From CACIAM-69d sp001698445 (GTDB lineage Bacteria; Cyanobacteriota; Cyanobacteriia; CACIAM-69d): a DNA stretch of 64,000 nucleotides. Where the stretch lies: assembly GCF_043235035.1 (NCBI RefSeq), contig NZ_JAZAQF010000081.1:1-64000 (forward strand). The letters run 5' to 3'. The notes under the pieces are model-generated. The model did not search any database and was not told where the DNA came from. It saw only the letters and a list, made by a program, of their open reading frames with translations. A program made the position numbers and the translations under genes. Shown in pieces: positions 59,874 through 64,000 of this stretch. Position 1 is the first letter of the stretch; each line of letters starts with the position of its first letter.

Positions 59874-61412
59874 TTAGCGCACCGTCTCGAAACTGTCGGC
59901 ACGCGACTTGAATTGCCCCAGGAAGATATCCAAAACCGATCGCTTGCGGGTCTTGATCCGCGCCGAAACCGACATCCCGGCTTGAATTTTTAACTCCAAG
60001 CCTCGATTGGTTTTCAGGGTTTGCCGTTCCAACTCAATCCGAATGGGAAACGTATAGGTGGGGCGCTCTTGGGTGGGTGCTAGGGCATCCGACCCGATCG
60101 AGACTAACTTCCCCTTGATGCTGCCAAATTCCAGCGAAGGGAACGTGTCCACACTCACCTCCACTGGCATTCCCACTTCCACGAACCCGATATCCTTGTT
60201 GGTCACATAAACCGATGCCACCAACTCGCCATCGGGCACGATGCTCAACATGGGTTCCGTGGGGCTGGCCACATAGCCCGGGCCGCTGGCCTTGATATCA
60301 AAAACCGTGCCGGCAATGGGGGCGCGTAGTTCTTGATAGCGTACCGCTTGCTCCGCTTTTACTAATTGGCTTTGCACTTGGGCAAGCTGACCGACCACGT
60401 TGGCATCCTGGCGGCGGTTATCCAGACGGGACTTTGCCAACTGGGTGTCGATATCGGCGATCGCCCGATCGTTGTCCGCAATTCGGTTTTCCAAATCCGC
60501 CGCCCAACTGGTTTGGGTGGTACGAATTTCCGCCAACTGCGTACCAATTTCCGCCTGCTTGGTTTGAATGGAAGCCATGAGGCGAGCTTCTTGCTCATTC
60601 AAACTGGCAACTTGCCCCTCCAGGGTCGCCACCGCATCAGCATTCGACAGCACGGCCTGCTGTTGGTTCTTGAATTGCAGCCGAGCAACTGCCCCTTCTT
60701 CAACGAGGGGCTGCAAATCAGCGATGATTCCCTCATTGATATTCAGGCGCTCTTGGGCCTGTCCCAATCGAATTTGGATGGCCCGCCGTTGGGCGCGAGT
60801 GTTGGCCACATCACTGCGCAATTCATTGATTTGCGAGTTCAGTTCCGCCACGCGCGATTGCAGTTGCGACAGTCGAGAAGCTTGGGCTGCTCGGTTTTCT
60901 GCCAACCGACCGGCTTGGCCGGCCGGAGCCGCGCGATCGCCCCGCAGCAGTGCCCGCAGGTAGATATTTTCCGCCACCCGCACAGCTCGGTTGCGTTGAA
61001 GGTCAATAACACTGGTCTGGCCCTCGCGGGTTAAGCCCAATCCGGCAGCCTCCGTTCGAATCAGTTGCTTTTGGCGCTCGAGGGAGTCCTGGTTGGCCTT
61101 CAGGGATTGCACATCCGCCGCCTGCCCCGTAGGGTCAAAGGTGGCGAGCAATTGTCCCTTTTCGACCCGTTCGCCATCCTTGACCAAAATTTCCCGCACC
61201 ACCCCACCGGCCGGTGCTTTGATCGGCTTTGTGGAGTCCTTGGGCTGCAATTTACCAGCCGCTGGAACTGACTGGTCAATCTGGGCCACTGCGGCCCAAG
61301 TGATGCCGCCGACCACAAAGGTCACAATCAACCAAATAAATCCACTGGCGAGCAATGCCGGCCGTTGTAGCAAGACCGGTTGCTCTTCCCGTTCGATAAA
61401 GGCCTTTAGCAT
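59874..61412 (-). CDS. HlyD-family membrane fusion protein
   Basis: The periplasmic adaptor of a type I secretion system. One transmembrane segment (ASGFIWLIVTFVVGGITWAA, about residues 25-45) is followed by a lipoyl half (GGVVREILVKDGERVEKGQLL), a long coiled-coil from about 100 to 365 (many Gln, Arg and Ala heptads), the second lipoyl half (ELRAPIAGTVFDI) and a beta-barrel with YVTNKDIGFVEVGMPVEV. The C-terminus ends in GLELKIQAGMSVSARIKTRKR, typical of HlyD. It lies 72 bp after the ABC transporter gene, so they form one operon, with a terminator behind. The outer-membrane TolC-like partner is not here. Confidence 0.93.
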   Translation of the reverse strand: MLKAFIEREEQPVLLQRPALLASGFIWLIVTFVVGGITWAAVAQIDQSVPAAGKLQPKDSTKPIKAPAGGVVREILVKDGERVEKGQLLATFDPTGQAADVQSLKANQDSLERQKQLIRTEAAGLGLTREGQTSVIDLQRNRAVRVAENIYLRALLRGDRAAPAGQAGRLAENRAAQASRLSQLQSRVAELNSQINELRSDVANTRAQRRAIQIRLGQAQERLNINEGIIADLQPLVEEGAVARLQFKNQQQAVLSNADAVATLEGQVASLNEQEARLMASIQTKQAEIGTQLAEIRTTQTSWAADLENRIADNDRAIADIDTQLAKSRLDNRRQDANVVGQLAQVQSQLVKAEQAVRYQELRAPIAGTVFDIKASGPGYVASPTEPMLSIVPDGELVASVYVTNKDIGFVEVGMPVEVSVDTFPSLEFGSIKGKLVSIGSDALAPTQERPTYTFPIRIELERQTLKTNRGLELKIQAGMSVSARIKTRKRSVLDIFLGQFKSRADSFETVR

Positions 61413-61484
61413 TGAGTTTCACCAAATTGCAGACTGAAAGGATTGACTGGTCACAAACAAACGGGGTGAGGATGGGGGGAATCG

Positions 61485-64000
61485 CTAGCTAAACGATCCT
61501 TCCTGTTGTTGGAACAGGCAATAGTAGCGACCCTTCATAGCCATCAATTCCTCGTGGGTTCCCTGTTCAACCACGGCCCCCTTGTCCATCAGGATGATCG
61601 AGTCTGCGTTCAGAACTGTGTTCAAGCGGTGGGTAATGAAGAACACCGTGCGGTTTCGGAACTCAACGGCCAGGTTATTACAAACCTGACGTTCTGAGTT
61701 GTAGTCCAGGGCGCTGGTGGCTTCGTCCAAAATCAGGAGTTTGGGCTGTTGTAAAACGGTACGGGCGATCGCAATCCGCTGTCGTTGTCCCCCAGAAAGC
61801 CCGGTTCCCCGTTCCCCAACCACGGTGTTGTAGCCGTTGGGCAACTGCATGATGAAGTCGTGGGCGGCGGCCACCTTGGCGGCGTGAATCACTTCCTCGG
61901 TGGTGGCATCTGGGTTGGCCAGCATGATGTTTTCTTGCACCGTGCCCGTAAACAGGAGGGTGTCTTGCAGCACCATCCCAATTTGTCGGCGCAGGGAGTA
62001 GAGTTCCACTTTGCTGATGTCGTAGCCATCAATTTGGATGTAGCCAGCGGTGGGAGCGTATAGCCGCTGGAGGAGTTTCATGAGGGTGGATTTCCCGGAA
62101 CCGGATTCCCCCACAATTCCTACAAAAGTGCCCGGGGCAAAGTCGAGATTGACGTTGGCTAGCTGCAAGGGCCCCGTTTCTGCAAAGCGGAAGGAGAGAT
62201 CGGAGAACTTGACGGAGCCGACCAATTCCGGCATGGGGATATTGTCGCGATCGGCATCGCTGGACTCCGGTTGGCTGTCAACAATATCCGCCAGACGTTC
62301 CACAGAAATCGAAATCTCCTGCACCTGTTGCCAAGCACCCACCAAGCTGAGGAGGGAACCCGTGACGTTTCCGGCCAGGATTTTGAAGGCGATCAATTGC
62401 CCCAGGGTGATTTGGTTGCCAATCACCAAATAGGCTCCCGCCCAAAGCAGGGCTAGTGTAGACAGGCTGTTCAGGAAGGAGGTGGCCCCCCCGATCGTGG
62501 TGCCGGTCATGATCGTTTTGAAGTTTGCCTGGATCATGCGGGCATAGCGCTCTTGCCACTGCCACAGCACCTTGGTTTCGATGTTTTGGGCCTTGACGGT
62601 TTGGGCCCCGGAAATCACTTCCACCATGTAGGAGTCCACGTCGGCGCGGCGTTCTGCTTGGCGACGAATGAGTTGGCGGATGATCGGGGCGGCAAAGACG
62701 ATAATCCCGCCCAAGATGGGGACGACCGCCAGGGCTACCAAGGTGAGCAGCCAACTGTAGACCACCATCACGACGATGTAGATCACCGAGAAGATGGCGT
62801 TCAGGAAAACGGTGAGGGCTGTGCCGGTCAGGAAGTTCCGAATGCTGTCGCGCTCATTGACCCGACCCGCCAGTTCACCCACCCGACGCACGTCAAAGTA
62901 GCCCAGGGGCAGGCGCATCAGGTGACTGATGATGGCGGAACCGACGTTCATGTCGATTCGGTTCATGGCATCGACAAACAGGTAAGTCCGCAGGATGTTG
63001 AGGATCCCTTCAAAGACGGCCACACCCAACATGAAGAAGCCGAGGGCATCCATGGTTTCGATGCTGCCTTGGCCCAACACTTTGTCGATGATCACCTGGG
63101 TGATGATCGGCTGCACCAACCCGAAGGTTTGAACGAAGAAGGACGCGACGACAACTTCGATCAGGGCGCGTTTGTAAGGCAGGATCCAGGGAACGAACCA
63201 ACTGAGACCGAATTTTTCCGGCAGTTCTTCTACGGGGGCTTCGAGAAGCAACACCATGCCGCTTTCGCCCCAGCTTTCTAGGAACTGCTGGGGGGTCTTG
63301 CGCATCACGCCTTCTTCAGGGGTGGCCAGGATGATGCGGGTTTCGGAAATGTCGTAGATGACGGCGAAGCTATCTTTCCAGGGGGTGAGAGCGGGTGCTT
63401 TTAGCCGATTGATCAGGACACCGGAAATTTGGATCAGTTGGGGCCGAAAGCCGATGGTTTGGGCGATCGCCCCGCAAACCTGCATGGAGATTTGCCCGGT
63501 GGCCCGCAGTTGATCTTCCAGGAGCCGCCGAATCCGATCTTTGCGGAATTGCAACCCGGGCACGAATTCATTCAGCATCTGGAAGCAGGCCAGAGTGCCG
63601 TTGACGGGCCCCCGCCCCCGCACATGGGGATAGGTGGCGGGCTGGGTTAGCAGGGCTTCTCGGGGAAGTTCGGGCGGCTTTTCGGGGGCGAAGGGAATTT
63701 CGGGAGCGGGAACCGGAGCTGCCGCAACGGGAGCCGGTTCGGTGACGGGGGCGGCGTTGCCGGTGACGATATCAACCGGGGGTGGGGGCGGGGCGGCGAT
63801 CGCGGCTTCGGTTTGGGGGGTGCGCTGCCGGAGCCAGTCTTGGGTAAACCCAACGACGCGGGCCGCATGGCCGCCGGTGATGGTAACGGAGCCGCTGCCG
63901 GCCCATTGCAGTCGATCGCCCGCGATCAGTTTGCCGCTGACGGTTTCCGCTTGGCCACCGCTCAGGAGCCAGACGAGTTGCGGATCAATGAGTCGCTCAA
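61485..64000 (-). CDS. Type I secretion ABC transporter (HlyB-like), 5' part beyond the window
   Basis: The frame is open to the right edge, so the start is outside. From the edge inward it reads a beta-rich region (QLVWLLSGGQAETVSGKLIA), which resembles the N-terminal cNMP-binding-like or sensor part of cyanobacterial versions. A Pro/Ala-rich linker follows, then a C39-peptidase-like domain (GPVNGTLACFQML; WKDSFAVIYDIS) whose catalytic residues look incomplete. Then come six membrane helices and the ATPase: Walker A GESGSGKSTLMKLL, signature GLSGGQRQRIAIART, Walker B LLILDEATSALD. It exports protein substrates with the HlyD partner downstream. The substrate is not identified. Confidence 0.92.
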   Translation of the reverse strand, partial: ERLIDPQLVWLLSGGQAETVSGKLIAGDRLQWAGSGSVTITGGHAARVVGFTQDWLRQRTPQTEAAIAAPPPPPVDIVTGNAAPVTEPAPVAAAPVPAPEIPFAPEKPPELPREALLTQPATYPHVRGRGPVNGTLACFQMLNEFVPGLQFRKDRIRRLLEDQLRATGQISMQVCGAIAQTIGFRPQLIQISGVLINRLKAPALTPWKDSFAVIYDISETRIILATPEEGVMRKTPQQFLESWGESGMVLLLEAPVEELPEKFGLSWFVPWILPYKRALIEVVVASFFVQTFGLVQPIITQVIIDKVLGQGSIETMDALGFFMLGVAVFEGILNILRTYLFVDAMNRIDMNVGSAIISHLMRLPLGYFDVRRVGELAGRVNERDSIRNFLTGTALTVFLNAIFSVIYIVVMVVYSWLLTLVALAVVPILGGIIVFAAPIIRQLIRRQAERRADVDSYMVEVISGAQTVKAQNIETKVLWQWQERYARMIQANFKTIMTGTTIGGATSFLNSLSTLALLWAGAYLVIGNQITLGQLIAFKILAGNVTGSLLSLVGAWQQVQEISISVERLADIVDSQPESSDADRDNIPMPELVGSVKFSDLSFRFAETGPLQLANVNLDFAPGTFVGIVGESGSGKSTLMKLLQRLYAPTAGYIQIDGYDISKVELYSLRRQIGMVLQDTLLFTGTVQENIMLANPDATTEEVIHAAKVAAAHDFIMQLPNGYNTVVGERGTGLSGGQRQRIAIARTVLQQPKLLILDEATSALDYNSERQVCNNLAVEFRNRTVFFITHRLNTVLNADSIILMDKGAVVEQGTHEELMAMKGRYYCLFQQQEGSFS

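Overview
The window is chromosomal DNA of a phycobilisome-containing cyanobacterium. It carries psaA and psaB, phosphoribulokinase, a ferredoxin-NADP reductase with a CpcD-like linker domain, a group 1 sigma factor with an acidic N-terminus, several families largely confined to cyanobacteria (DUF760, DUF2949, DUF2605, DUF2973, DUF928) and very many GCGATCGC (HIP1) octamers. Most of it is moderately GC-rich; the first ~3.9 kb is clearly more AT-rich. I cannot name the genus from sequence alone.

Layout. 1-3978 is accessory DNA: the right end of an IS1-type element, then four short foreign genes all on the + strand, each followed by an integron attC-like site (868-954, 1989-2076, 3110-3195, 3824-3886). 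This is a piece of a chromosomal integron; its integrase would lie left of the window. A ~90-bp sequence occurs after the first and the last attC. 4048-11694 holds msrP, a DUF433/PIN-like toxin-antitoxin pair, an acyltransferase, an ABC-2 permease, two small cyanobacterial proteins and mutY. Between mutY and sat lies a transposase-less IS200/IS605 relic (11769-11987) that keeps the TnpB tail and right end. 12108-19803 has sat, a membrane protein, an alpha/beta hydrolase, the principal sigma factor, a polysaccharide deacetylase, and a TPR/DUF2973/DUF2605 cluster. 20093-24839 is a probable three-gene signalling operon: DUF928 secreted protein, CHASE2-nucleotide cyclase, and an MscS-type channel with a cyclic-nucleotide-binding domain. 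25095-31091 has moaA, guaA, a CDF metal transporter and two poorly known genes, with three DnaA-box-like 9-mers at an exact 21-bp period between guaA and the transporter. 31657-35640 encodes a large CACHE/HAMP/multi-PAS adenylate cyclase. prk and petH are divergent. 39262-46521 has a LapA-like protein, ubiX coupled to a thioredoxin-fold gene, an Hsp70-like protein and a response-regulator diguanylate cyclase. 46727-52415 is a dTDP-rhamnose and glycosyltransferase cluster (rfbC, rfbD, rfbA, GT2, GT39) carrying two copies of an 84-bp repeat. 52554-54416 is a lipoprotein; 55005-59551 is psaA-psaB behind a long leader; 59874 to the right edge is a type I secretion pair (HlyD and ABC transporter, the latter running off the window).

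How the genes work together: psaA/psaB, petH and prk supply PSI, NADPH and Calvin-cycle flux. MoaA makes the molybdenum cofactor precursor needed by MsrP. The rfb genes make dTDP-rhamnose for the adjoining glycosyltransferases, and the secretion pair may export surface protein. Second-messenger signalling is prominent: two class III nucleotide cyclases with different base-recognition residues, one next to a predicted cNMP-gated channel, and one GGDEF protein. No tRNA, rRNA or CRISPR array was seen.
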